Origin: Cymodocea nodosa
Lineage: Eukaryota; Streptophyta; Magnoliopsida; Alismatales; Cymodoceaceae
Length of the DNA stretch: 64,000 nt
Direction of reading: 5' to 3'
NCBI GenBank assembly: GCA_036874045.1
Contig: CM072335.1
Location: forward strand, 3,306,001-3,370,000
Positions 51,160 to 62,703 of the stretch are shown in pieces. The notes beneath the pieces were generated by a model, which saw nothing but the letters and a program-made list of their open reading frames with translations, had not been told where the DNA came from and made no database searches. The number at the start of each line of letters is the position of its first letter. Positions within the stretch are counted from its first letter, which is position 1. Made by a program: the position numbers and the translations under genes.

Positions 51160-54140
51160 TTACTATCATCCTCCTGACATGATGTTATTCTTAGATGATT
51201 TTTGTCCCGACATGATATTATTCTTAGATGATTCTTGTACTACATCTACAAAATCTCAATAAAAAAATATTAATGAAGACTACCTTTTACTGTTTATAAT
51301 TTCAATAGTGAAATATTCCATCGATTCCTTAGTTAAAGATTGGGTTAGTGTGACTGTAGTGCCAGAATTGTAATATTTTTCTTCAACTTTCTGGTTGCGA
51401 CCCCTTTTTGGATGCTGATTATTAGTTAATGAGATTCATCCTAAACATTTCCAGAAAAATATCTAGTTTCTGTTTATTGATATGATATTTCTTTTTGACT
51501 TTGCCTAATTTTTTTTATGTGATTTGATTTTACCTAACGTTCAAAATTAAAGAATAATTTCGGTCGATCATTCAAAAGGTGGGTTGTTGGGAGGCTTTTT
51601 TTCTTAATTTATACACAATATTCAGTATTGATGATAGTCATTCTGTCCCCATGTACTTTAAAACTAACATTTAGCTTAAGAAATATTATATGGACTTTCT
51701 TTTCGTAATGATGCATTAGCGGATTTTTTATTGACGGAAGGTAATGGTGTCAGCAAATGTGATCTTTTAGGCAGTCTACCGATCCTGGGCAAGTCTTCAC
51801 GGGGTGAGCCGAATACTAGTTGTGATTGTACTCGTGCCAGTCCTTCCTTTGGTGTTCTTAGGACATTTTCTTAGCTTTGTAACTAAAGAAAAATGGAAAG
51901 TGTATTTGGATTGTGACGATTTCACATCCTATCTGAAAGAGCTAATTATTTTGGTTCTAAGAAAATTAAAATTTTTTTATTTAGTGGCGTCAACTTATCC
52001 ATGTATAGTAGAGTGGGCCAAATAGTTGATCCATGACGTCAGTGGTTCGACAGCAATATAATGCTAGTTTTGCTACATGTAAACCAGAATATTCATTGTA
52101 TTTCGCATTATTTTCTGAAATTGTTTGAAATATGCAATCACAAAATGAATCCTGGTGGAGTGAATCTACAGTCTTGTTTAATTTGGTTACTTTAAGTTAG
52201 TTTTATTATGTTTAACAACTTTAAATTCATGTAAATGTCCTAATTATTATGTGGAAATCCTCATGACGTTTTTATTTCCAACACCGGCTTATGGTGTATT
52301 GTTTTCATTAATATTGTACACCGGCTTATGGTGTCTTTTTTTATACCCATGTATTGTATCTACCAATTAATCTTATACGTGGGACATTTGAGTCTTCATC
52401 TGCAAAAAAGAAATCTTCATATCAAATGTTCGCAATTGATTGTTGTGGAACATAACGATGATACGGTTGAACACCTTGTTTTCAAAAAATACAGGTGAGC
52501 ATCATGATAACTTTAACCTGAAAGTTTATGTTTGCAAGGCGTGTGCCGCCCTCCACAGCGGCGGATTGCCAAGGTAACATCTTTCCACTGCACCCACTTG
52601 AACTTCTCATTGACGTCTTTTTGTGGAGAACGACTCTAAGGCTGATTTTATTTTTTTGTATAAATATGATTTTGAATGTGATCAGTCTCAAATGCTTTTA
52701 ATATAATATATTTTAAGAAAAAATGTGCAGATTTAAAAAAGTATTTAGCAGTTTATTTCTTAAATTACAGATTCAATAATTTTTTTTTTACTTCTAACCA
52801 TTTTTGCATAATTCTTATTCAGGACGTGAAAACTAATTCTAAAATCAAGATATTCAAAAAAAATCTTAAATAGGTTTTATACAGGGATTTAAAATTATTT
52901 GATTTTTATTACTTTAAAACTAACGTAAAATTTCAAATTTGTAAGATTTTTCCTCTGGGTGGACGGTAAGAAATGTGTACTGGAAAAGATGACCGTATGA
53001 ATCTGTTTACCATTTTATTTCACACAAAATATCTATATTCATTCTTCTAATTTATCAATCTAATTTTGATGAAAGGGTATGGTTGCTAAAATACGAATCA
53101 CTCAGGCCCGTGATTAGGTATTTTACGCTTGTATTACGATGGCGCGCTAGAATTCAGCATTCAAAAGATAAGATACATAAAAGAAATAATGTAACCACAA
53201 TGGTATTCACTGAGTCGCCGCCTATGCCGAGTTCGCGTGCCTCTAGAAGGAATTTCGATTGAAATTTAGCTCCTTGCTATGATCATGTCTTTCACAAATA
53301 GGCTAATATTCTTGCTTTCTTTTGGATTGTGGATGGTTCTGATGTTTTAAAGTGGAGCACATGGTTAGTAGACCAAGGGGTAGAGAGGACACCTTTTCAC
53401 CTTCTAAACAAGGTTATTATAGGTTTGTAAGATTCAATGCTGATGCATCAGATCTGGAAGATTTTTGTTACATTGTGTAGTTGTCGCTGCTGAATGTTTT
53501 CAGACGATTCATTCCATGGTGAGAAGTGCTCAATGGGCTAAAGAACCATGCGCTTATGCAATGCTAGTTTTGACAATTTTATTTATACCATACATTCTCA
53601 TTTGATTTGACACTCCAAAACATTTGAGAAGTGTTTGAGAAGTGTGGCATTGTAATAGTTGAGTTCGTTTCTCACCCAGAATAAGAAAAAGTCCCAAAAA
53701 AACAACCAACCTAACAGCCATCTATGCATTATAAAAATAACTCCATGCAAGAATATTTTCCCTTTATAACCGCTTTACTTAAGGGGCCCTACTCCCATCA
53801 GGGAACACATGCGAATCAGGTCTTCATCGAATAATTCTGTGTCGGTCTTCAACGCTTCTAGTACAAAATATACCCAATCATCTGCCTGGGTATGAAACCA
53901 AGGACATTTATTCTTTCGGGGATTGTGTGGGTATATATCTTAACCCTGAAGACGAGTAATCTGAGCCTCTACAAAATTATCTATACGATCTAGTACTGAT
54001 ATTGGTTGGTGTAAAGATATATAGAAGAAGAAAGTTCCAATTCAGGAAAAAAAAATCTGCCTGTGGTGAAGTCTAAATTAGGCAATACCACAGAAAAGTA
54101 ACTACATTTCAATGGTGGCATGATGTATATTACATGCTCT
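51160..54140. other. Intergenic region between MORF8-like and NHP2-like genes (convergent)
   Basis: The MORF 3' UTR lies at the left (AATAAAAAAATATTAATG near 51260 is a possible poly-A signal region). The middle is AT-rich with ACCGGCTTATGGTGT repeated at 52281 and 52321. No gene identified; a short GC-richer patch near 52540-52620 has no recognisable product. Confidence 0.45.
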
Positions 54141-57100
54141 TCAGTAAAGAGAGGATGCGAGCTCCTTCACCTCTGACACTACCTGTGTATAATCTGCTTT
54201 CAACTTCTCCTGTTCCTCTTCAGCTATCTCACCTTTGGTGGGGCTTGTTAATACTAGAACACAGCAAGTAGGCCTTTTGGTTGCTCCTGCAGTGGCAAGA
54301 TCCTGGGAAAAGAATAAGAAAATGGTCAGAAAGGGAAGACAAGTGACAAACGAAACAATATGCCACTAAAATAAGTATTCATTGTGGAAAGAACCATGGC
54401 ACTTTATATGTGATGATTTAACTGCAAACATTTGAAGATCAATAAGGTGAGTGGGCAAAAGTAACTGTCAGCATAAGCATCAACCATGACATGTAAAGAA
54501 AATAAAATACGCAACCAACAGCAGGATAACATTGTTGGTCTTTCTCTTTATGATGAGGACAGAGGTCCTGAGTTCTCAGGCAAAACACAAGCAATATAAG
54601 AAAAGGTACGCAGATCTATATATAGATTAAACAAATCTGTGCAGCCAAAACTCCAGTCCTTTTGGAAGAAACAACAGAATGAAAAATATTTTATATTTCT
54701 GTCTTTCCACAATCTGAAGTACCAAGAGGGAGTAATCTCACAAGAATGTTGGCAGTAGAAATACATCCTAGCCAAGTTTTCTGAAACCACCCAAAAGGGA
54801 ATGCCACAATCTTAGGGGGCATTTGGCTTAAAGTATGTAGATACACTAGTATTTTTCAATAATCATTATCAAATATGCTGTTCATATGTCAATTTATTTC
54901 TATATGCTAGTTTTAAAAATCTCTATAATTTGAACTAAAAACATTAAAAGGTAAGAAGATGAGTTGTGCAGATTTTAAACAACACAAGTTTATTTTCTAA
55001 TATTAGATTTAGATAATTATAAACAAATGAACCCAAAAGATTAAAAGCTGCCCATCATGCACAATAGAAGAAAATTTTCCACAAAGTTCTCATATGTCAG
55101 TGAATCTTCTATGCATACTGCCATCCTCAATAGAGTTAGAGAGTCATCAGTAACCATGGATCAAGTCATAGAAACATGCCTATCTCCACAACAAATAGCA
55201 ATTATGAGTGATTCGACTGACTTGGATTCCTATTATCTACTCATATGGTATTCGTATGATACATTGTCATATCATTTATATAATATTCATACATCTAGAT
55301 ATCGTATCCCTATGCTTGATTGATCAACTGTCAAATAACATTTATATAATATTCATAAATCTAGATATCGCATCCCTATGCTTGATTGATCAACTGTCAA
55401 ATAATCAGATATTTAAAGATGTGCAGGAAACAGGATCTTCCTTGCAACTCCAATTTTTGATGTCCAAAAGCATGTCTACATTTACCAAGCAGTATCATTA
55501 TGTTGCATGAAATTTACTTCATTTTCTAAGTTGTAGCATTTTTTAAAAGCTTTCTTCTCATGATAAATCATCACTGTATGTCTTTTTTCCTCAATACAAT
55601 GATCGCAAAATGTTTATTTCCCACACCAAAACTATTTTTCAAAGAAGCAAAGAGAACTAAACAAATTTTCTAACTGCCATAGCTGATGTTACCTCCTTAG
55701 ATGACGTGCAAACATCTAATCTCATAGCAAACCATCATTCTATGTCTTTTTTCTAAAAACAATGACCACAAAATGTTTTTTTCCTATACCATAACTAGTT
55801 GCCAAAGAAGCAAAGACAACTACACAATGTTTCTAGCTGTCGTAGTTTATGTTACCTCCTTATGACACGTAAACATATGATCTCATGATAAGCCATCATT
55901 CTATGTCCTTTTTTTCTCAAAACAATGATCACAAAATGTCTTTTTCTTGTACCAGAACTAGTCACCAAAGAAGCAAAGAAAACTACACAATGTTTCTAGT
56001 TGTCATAGCTTATGTTACCTCCTTAGATGACACATAAACATATGGTATGTCAGCTTCCTCACACAAAATAGGGACATGAGTGATGACATCGATGGGTGAA
56101 ATATTTCCAGCTATCACACATAATCTGCAAAACAAAAAAAGTTACAGGTTATCACAATTTTAGGACCAAAAAAAATTAAGAGGTAGCTTTGCCTGAATTA
56201 CAACGATCACGTATCTTGACACCATAATAATTCTGAAACATTGACAGAAGACAATGACTGTATATAATAAAATAATGATTATCAGCAACAAAAACTTACA
56301 AAATCTCAATGACATAGTAAAAAAATAATGCACGACTGTATCTCAAACAGAGAAAGAATAACATGCCACAACATATATAGTTCTATAGAGTATGGATACG
56401 AAATTTGTGAACTGCTAATATATTTTAAAGTTGTTAGTGATCATAAGAAAAAAATATTAGTCTAAATTAAATGTCTTCGAGAGAAAGCAAGAAAAGTTAC
56501 GAAGCAACCACAACTAAATTAATAGGTACAACTATAATTAAAAGTTATGTAAGGTATGGCTGTAGTTGCAGAAACCTAAGCATCAACAAATAAGCCAATC
56601 TTAATAATGATCACATATATAAGGAAGATGGATGAGAATGGTTGCTAAACTTCAAGATATAAAAATAAGGTTAATAAATGCTCTGTGCTTTCCGTTTCAT
56701 AATTCAAACATAAATAGCAAAGTGCTAGGGGTATTCCTGGTGCATCCTAATCGAGATTGTAAAATATAGATACATCATAAGCATCTCAATTCTCGAATTG
56801 TATGAAGAAACAAACTTGAGAACCATTCAAATACCCAAGATGGTCATGATGCGAAAACATCAAACATCAGATGTGAAAAAAAATGCAATGTCAACCTTAC
56901 TATGCCATCTTAACCATTCAACAGAGCATGAAAACAGAGGGCTCGAAAATCAACGACGACTCTCAAGTGATTTTCCCAGTACAACATCAGTTCATATTAG
57001 CACACAAACGGATTCTCATCTATATCAGACGAATTTACCGAGCAACCTTCATCTATAAACGTATTCAGACGGGGAAAAAAAGAACAAACTGACCCCTTGT

Positions 57101-57416
57101 TCTTTCGTCGGATGCTCTTCACCACCTCCTTCACTCCCCTCTTCAAACATTTCCTTTCCGAAGCTGATTTTTTTCAAAAAATAAAAATAAAAAACGCTTA
57201 AAGAGAGGTAGAAGAGATATGTCTTTGAGGGGAAAAGAAAGGATATACCAATACGAGTCGAAAATCCAAACATTTACCTTTCCTGATGAGCTTGAAGATC
57301 CTCTTGCTAAGCTTTTTGCCAGCGAGGGGCTTAGCGATGGGGGATAGCGCCTTCAACTTCTTCCTCTCCTTCACGAACCTCTCCGTCTCGCTGTCGCTAT
57401 CACCACCGCCACCCAT
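54141..57416 (-). CDS. H/ACA ribonucleoprotein subunit 2 (NHP2-like, L7Ae family), 4 exons
   Basis: NHP2 binds the K-turn of H/ACA small nucleolar RNAs in the nucleolus and supports rRNA pseudouridylation. Exons 57278-57416, 57094-57163, 56019-56124 and 54141-54302 give 158 residues, the usual size. The N-terminus is Gly/Asp/Glu-rich (MGGGGDSDSETE), followed by SPIAKPLAGKKLSKRIFKLI and the basic RKCLKRGVKEVVKSIRR. The L7Ae core reads GLCVIAGNISPIDVITHVPI (about residues 71-90), then LCEEADIPYVYV, the ATKRPTCCVLVL block and a C-terminal Glu/Lys-rich helix ending ELASSLY. All junctions are GT/AG and in phase (Ala and Gly codons are split). The stop is TGA at 54143-54141. Intron 3 (1.7 kb) contains a miniature element and a tandem array that repeats the end of exon 3. 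From memory it matches Arabidopsis At5g08180. Confidence 0.94.
54815..55034. mobile_element. MITE-like element in NHP2 intron 3
   Basis: 220 bp starting GGGGGCATTTGGCTTAA and ending AAACAAATGAACCC, i.e. imperfect inverted ends of the GGG..CATTTGG type seen in Tourist/Harbinger or hAT miniature elements. The interior is AT-rich. TTA precedes the left end but no clear matching duplicate follows the right one. Confidence 0.45.
55273..55404. repeat. 66-bp tandem duplication in NHP2 intron 3
   Basis: CATTTATATAATATTCATA starts at 55273 and again at 55339; each copy continues through CTAGATATCG, ATCCCTATGCTTGATTGATC and AACTGTCAAATAA with two or three differences. Confidence 0.9.
55558..56045. repeat. 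Tandem triplication (163-bp unit) that includes the end of NHP2 exon 3 and its splice donor
   Basis: GTTACCTCCTTA occurs at 55688, 55851 and 56014, exactly 163 bp apart. The units share CATCATTCTATGTC, ACAATGATCACAAAATG, CCAAAGAAGCAAAGA and ACACAATGTTTCTAG. The last unit runs into the real exon 3 (its final 27 nt are 56019-56045, minus strand). On the minus strand all three copies keep the splice context AAGGAG|GTAACAT. The two extra copies lie inside intron 3. Confidence 0.9.
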
Positions 57417-57489
57417 GGTCCCGACTTTTCTCCCCTCTCCGTCCTTTGGATATCGGGCTTCGCAAGATCAGCGACAGCAGTTGTTACGC

Positions 57490-57498
57490 TAGGGTTTT
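57490..57498 (+). promoter_or_regulatory. Telo-box-like motif upstream of the NHP2-like gene
   Basis: TAGGGTTTT (AAAACCCTA on the coding strand), 74 bp upstream of the ATG at 57416. One base short of the perfect AAACCCTAA. Confidence 0.55.
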
Positions 57499-59648
57499 TC
57501 CTTGGGTTTATGTTATTGACCCGTGACGATAAATGGATCCGTCCTCGGATCTTATTCGGTCCGCTTGTTCTTAGTAGATTTTGTTGGGTTATATATATAT
57601 ATATATATATATTGGATTATTGTAATTTTTCTAGATTCCCTAAATTATTTATTTATTTTATATTAGAAACGACAGTAATAAATCAAGCCATAATTTTTAC
57701 AATACGAGATCAATATGTGTAATTTTTTTCTTCAAATATTTCTATTTATGATTAAATTACATAGATTTAATTTTCTTTTGCAATCTTATCTAGGTAATTT
57801 TACTTTTGTAACTATTTTTGGTTTCTCTTATTCTAAATAAAGGTTAGTGCAGGTAAGAAAGTGGGTGAAAAAAAAGAGTAAGGGATTTTTTTTTTTTTTT
57901 GGTGTTAGGTGGTAGCAAGAAACTGGGAGAATGTAATTCCCTTACTTTCAAAGTACCTTTTGGGCCCATCATCTAGACTTTTAATCATTTTGATTGGAAA
58001 TTTAAGGAAAAAGTTTTTTCTATGAAGTTTGCATAGATAAGTTATTTTCCATACATGAAATTTTGACAATTGACAATTTGTTAAGGAAAAATTAATAAAT
58101 AAATAAACATAATAAAAGAGAAGAAAATGGAAGTATAAAAATTATTTATTTATAATAATATTAGTCTTATTTATAAAAATTATTAGTCTTATTTATTATC
58201 TTAAAAATAAATTTAAAATATAAAAGTTATTTATTTATAATCTATATTCTTTTATTTTTCTTTACTTTTTAAATGTATATCAATACCTTTAAATTTTTAA
58301 AATTTTTTTGAACTTTTTGAATATACACTGACACCTACGAATTTTTAAAATTTTTTTTTCTCTCGTTTTTCAAAACTTTCGTTATTGAACTTTTCAATGT
58401 TATTAACACTCCTTAAATGATAAATTAATCAAACTACTAACTTAGTTTTAAACACGTCAAATGGGCCAGGTTGAATCACGTTAGCTTTGGTCGACACGAT
58501 TTGACCATGTCGATTGGGTCGTGTTGGGTTGCCTTAGAATTAAGTTGTGATTAGATCCACCATTGACTGCTCAACAAGCCGACAGTGTTATAGGCTCGTT
58601 GTGACGTCACCTTGAGTTACGAGCAATTGACAGACAATTGAAATTAAACAATGAGATGATGAGTCCATGAACAGACCTTGTGATCCTAAAAAAATTAAGG
58701 AACTTCATGTTAAATTTATTATTGTTAATAAATTACTTAATAAATTATATTTTGAAGAATATATTTTACATGTTTATTAATTTACAACGTAAACATATTT
58801 TTAGAAATAAGCTGGGGGTGCTACGTGTCGTATATCCCACTCGTCATCCTGTGTTCGCCTTGCCGGGCTGTGCTATAGGTTAGCATGAGCTACTCAATGC
58901 CTGGATGATAGAGGAAGTTCAGCTGGCAGGACCCATTGAAGTATACGTTGTTATATTGGATAGAAGAAACATAAGCTGAGAAATTAAGAGAGAACTAAAA
59001 TTTATTATACGATTTTATTAAGAAAAACTGCATGATAATTTGATTGATTGATTGTAATTTATAGGCCAGTCAGCTACCAAAATAAAATTGTTATGATACC
59101 CACGCTTTTTCTTACGTAATAACAATAATTACCTTAATGAAGGATACAAGTGTTGTTCCATGGGGATGAAAGAAACCAATGGAGCAAGAAGGAAGTCCCC
59201 AAGAGAAGGATACACACTTTCACCATTGATCCGAGGTAGATTTACCTGTGATGGTATCACAGTTTCAATCGCGATGTCGGTTATCATGATAAATTTGTTG
59301 TTCTATGGGCATCCTTTTGACATACGTTTCTGAGTGATGTAATGCAAATGAATAAATGCCAAAAAAATACAGCACGGTACCTTCTAAAAGAGTACTTTTT
59401 TTTTCCCAATAAGATACGAATTATCACATATATCCAGTGTAATCCTTGTAATAGAATGGAACCGAGAAGCAGATGCAATTGGTAAAGAGAAATGAATACG
59501 GCTTCTAAGATCCATCACCACCATGAAACAATATGCTTCTCTGAGCTGCTTCTGATGACCTAAACCTAGTCAATGCATAAAAAAGTCGTGGAGCTTCATC
59601 ACAAGCAATCGAAGTCGTCCCGGCGCAGTGTTTTTCATTCGAGTGCAG
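57499..59648. other. Intergenic region between NHP2-like and mtSSB genes
   Basis: A (TA)n run lies at about 57588-57613, upstream of NHP2. 57716-57850 resembles the 3' part of the RTE LINE seen at 20.33-20.43 kb (CTATTTATGATTAAATT, TAGATTTAA), so it may be a small LINE tail. AT-rich DNA follows to 58440, then a short patch (58455-58640) with MITE-like words (GGTCGTGTTGGGTTGCC). No gene seen. The right end holds the mtSSB 3' UTR. Confidence 0.45.
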
Positions 59649-62555
59649 CTAGAATAGTTCTTCCTCTGCCATCAACCTTGAAACAATCAGCGTAGCCAAT
59701 CTCAAATAAACTTGAAACAGGAAAAATTTGAACAGAAAAGATCTTATCAAATGAACGGGAAGAACATCTTACTTAGATCATCCAAGGAAATGGTGGGAGT
59801 GCTCTCACCAGATCTTATCAACCGAATCTTGCCTATAGAAAATATAGAAATTATAATGGATAGAGCTCAAAAGTACACAAACTGAAGGTATCAGCAGATG
59901 ACTGCAGTTTTCTCTTTAGGTTCATGAACCACCAAAACAGCTCAATTTGAAAATGCATGAAAAAGGATAAAAGGGAAATATCAAGAAGGATTAAAATGTA
60001 TGGCAAAAAGAAAATCAAGACAAGCTACACTACGAAGAAGGATAAAAAAACAAAGAAGTGTAAAAATGAAAAGAAAAACAAAGGATAAACCAAGACCATT
60101 CAAAGTGATCATGTGACATTACAAAGGAACTCCATAGCAGCTTACAACCTTACAATGCTGGTATTAATTAAAGTCACTGTGTTTGAAGTTCTCCCGTGTT
60201 GAGATCTAGGATTTTTCAATAAAATTCTGTTTATAACTGCTGAAAAAAAAAAGCAGAAAAAATATTATACAAACGGTGACATTAGGGAAAGACTGAAAGT
60301 TATAAAATTACACCACAAAAAGATCAAAGAATCCACACAGAATTGGCATCAATCTCCCACTAACTTCCTGAATATACATCCCAACTTTGCCACATTATAG
60401 TACTTCCAAACGATGACATTAACATCATAAAGAACCATGATTAAGAAATGTACTATAGACCAAAACTGTCATTAAAAAGTGAGTTTAGGATACACACAAA
60501 AAAATAGAAATATTATAGATATGTAATTATATACATAAATAATGTTGTGCCATTTTTGGCTGATGCATTAATGTTCATCTAATGAGGCCTTACTCATGAG
60601 TTCATCATTTATAGAAATAATTTCAGAGATTTAAACGTTTGGGAACAGGACAATGTTAGGTTCCTTTATACCATTTTGAAGTAAGATGATTTTAACAAAT
60701 TATCTAAATTTCATTTAGATAATTACAAAATATATTGGAAACTTTTGAATAACACAGACATAAAAGACCTAATACAAGACATTCAAAAGGACAGAGTGAG
60801 TGTGTACAAGTTTAAAAGATGATCACAGATATTTTCTACGATTTGGGCCATATCACATCACATAAAAAGATGACCATGACAAACCTTCAAATTTCAAATT
60901 TTGGGTTTCAACAGGTTTCAAGAGTTTGAAAATTAATTTGGGTTGAAGTAGACACAAAAAAAAAAAAAAAAAAAACTGACACCATAAGAATCAAACTAAT
61001 TGAAATCATCTAAAGAAAGCCTATTTCAGAAAAGGTAACAACAAAAAATCAAACAAAAATATAAATGTACATCTACAGAAAGCATATTTTAGAAAATGTA
61101 GTAGATACAACAGAGATGGAAGGTATAAGGGACAGAGAAATAAAACAAAACTAGAAAAGATCATATTAAAATTTCCCTATTGCAATCATCCCATCCAAAT
61201 AACGGTCAACCAATCTATGGTCATCACATCCAGCCTACAGATCCTTAATGACAATAGCAAATCCACACATCATTGAACATGAGTTATAAAAGGTTTAGTA
61301 AGCATACAAAACCTAAATTTGCCTTGTTTTTTATACTTCTTCATTAGAATTTTCCCACAGCATAATAAACTGATTAAGTGAAGACTCAGAGAACACAGAA
61401 TTGTATACCATCAACCACATAAAAACCTTAACATCTTCTCAGTCTTATTCATGCAACTAAGACATCTATGCCTTTGTCTTGCTAAATAAAAACCATTTGA
61501 AGTTGAGACATGTTGCAAAATGCTAAAGTGAAATAACAGTGAGATGGAAAGAAGTTATCTAACCATACCATCACGGCGGACACATATCTCAGGAATATTT
61601 TTAATTTGACCACTAATGCTGTCATTGTACACTCTTGTTTCAATATCACCCTCAATAAAGACCGAGGAGCTGAAACATATGAAACAAAAAGGTCAGCACT
61701 GGCAAAATGGGTCCAGAACGCTATTTCGAAATTTCGAGTGTAAAATATCATATACCTCTTCAGAAGTTGTTGGACAGCATACGCTCCAAGTGCTTCATTG
61801 TGGACAGTAACTCTATGCCATTGAGCTGGTCTAGGCAAATTTGAAGATCGTGAGATTCTTTGATCATACATGCCTCCAGTTCCAACCGTAAAGATTGTCA
61901 CAGTTCGACCATTCCTCAGTATTTTCTGCAATGGGACCTGTCCAACCTTTCCACAAAGTATTGCCTGTGAATGTTGAAACCTACCATCAGCACAACAAGA
62001 TTTCCATACAGAACAGCAAACTAGACGCCAAGTGTGATACCTTGTGCACCCCACGAAAACCCCAACCTTTTTTGGGATCCACACCTTGTGGTTCCAACTC
62101 TTTCTTCCCATCAAAAAAACCACCATCTTCTATATCATTGTTCTCATCATACTGCTCGGGTGACTTGCTGCAAAACCGCAACCCTGCTCCTCCACGAAGA
62201 CCTGCACATAAATCCAACCCAATGAAAAAAAAACCGAAAATCTGAAATTATCCTCCCCTCCCCCCCCACCCCCCCCAAATAAAATAAAAAAACACACCCT
62301 GCAACGAGATCTTAATAAATACTAAAGCTTCCCTCTTCCAATGCTCGATGAAAAATCGATGGTTAAACACCGTTGCCTGATAAAATCACATTACGGTACT
62401 TAAGTCCTTTGAACTGCGACTTGTAATCACACTAATTCATGTCTCTTCTACCCAAAAGTACCAAACGTAAAGAATGATTTCATACCAAATGAAGCCGCCG
62501 CCCGTGTGGAAGCCAACCTCAGATGCTTGGTCAGTGTCCCCGTCAACGAACCCAT
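59649..62555 (-). CDS. Mitochondrial single-stranded-DNA-binding protein, 6 exons
   Basis: Bacterial-type SSB of plant mitochondria, coating single-stranded DNA in replication and recombination. Exons 62486-62555, 62041-62201, 61756-61964, 61569-61669, 59773-59832 and 59649-59665 give 205 residues, close to the Arabidopsis mtSSB (about 200). The N-terminus MGSLTGTLTKHLRLASTRAA is basic and lacks acidic residues, fitting a mitochondrial presequence. Next come PQGVDPKKGWGFRGVHKA, then the OB fold: ILCGKVGQVPLQKILRNGRT, TIFTVGTGGMYDQ, PAQWHRVTVHNE, YAVQQLLK, SVFIEGDIETRVYND and IPEICVRRDGKIRLI. The C-terminus DDLKEELF resembles the end of the Arabidopsis protein. The acidic DDIPF tip of bacterial SSB is absent, as usual in plants. 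The last coding exon is only 17 nt. The start was chosen because it gives a presequence and an in-phase donor ATTTG|GTATGA; the leader upstream may itself contain an intron. Confidence 0.93.
59833..61568 (-). other. Intron 4 of mtSSB
   Basis: 1.7 kb, A-rich on the plus strand, with an A-run at about 60956-60975. The gene's other introns are 76-284 bp. No transposon coding or LTR recognised. Confidence 0.55.
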
Positions 62556-62694
62556 CTTCTTTCACACAAGCTTCTGTACGGCATTCAAATAAAAACCAGA
62601 AAAACGATCGAGCATGAGGAGGTAGGAAATTTTCGTTCCTGTGAATTACCCAGCCAATTAAAAAAAAAGATGAAAGCATCCATTTCCAGCACCT

Positions 62695-62703
62695 AAACCC
62701 TAG
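62695..62703 (+). promoter_or_regulatory. Telo-box-like motif upstream of mtSSB
   Basis: AAACCCTAG (within CTAAACCCTAG), about 140 bp upstream of the mtSSB ATG at 62555, in the presumed leader or proximal promoter. Confidence 0.55.

Noticed and set aside
52482..52691. Short minus-strand frame in a GC-richer patch
   Set aside because: No recognisable motif and no supporting splice sites.
53000..54140. miR162 precursor, looked for because MIR162A lies beside the NHP2 gene in Arabidopsis (from memory)
   Set aside because: I did not see the mature miR162 sequence or its complement in the window by eye; a computed search would be decisive.
61482..62126. Long continuous minus-strand frame of over 200 codons
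   Set aside because: It runs through two short mtSSB introns and into intron 4; the parts outside exons 3 and 4 show no family similarity, and splicing gives a normal mtSSB.
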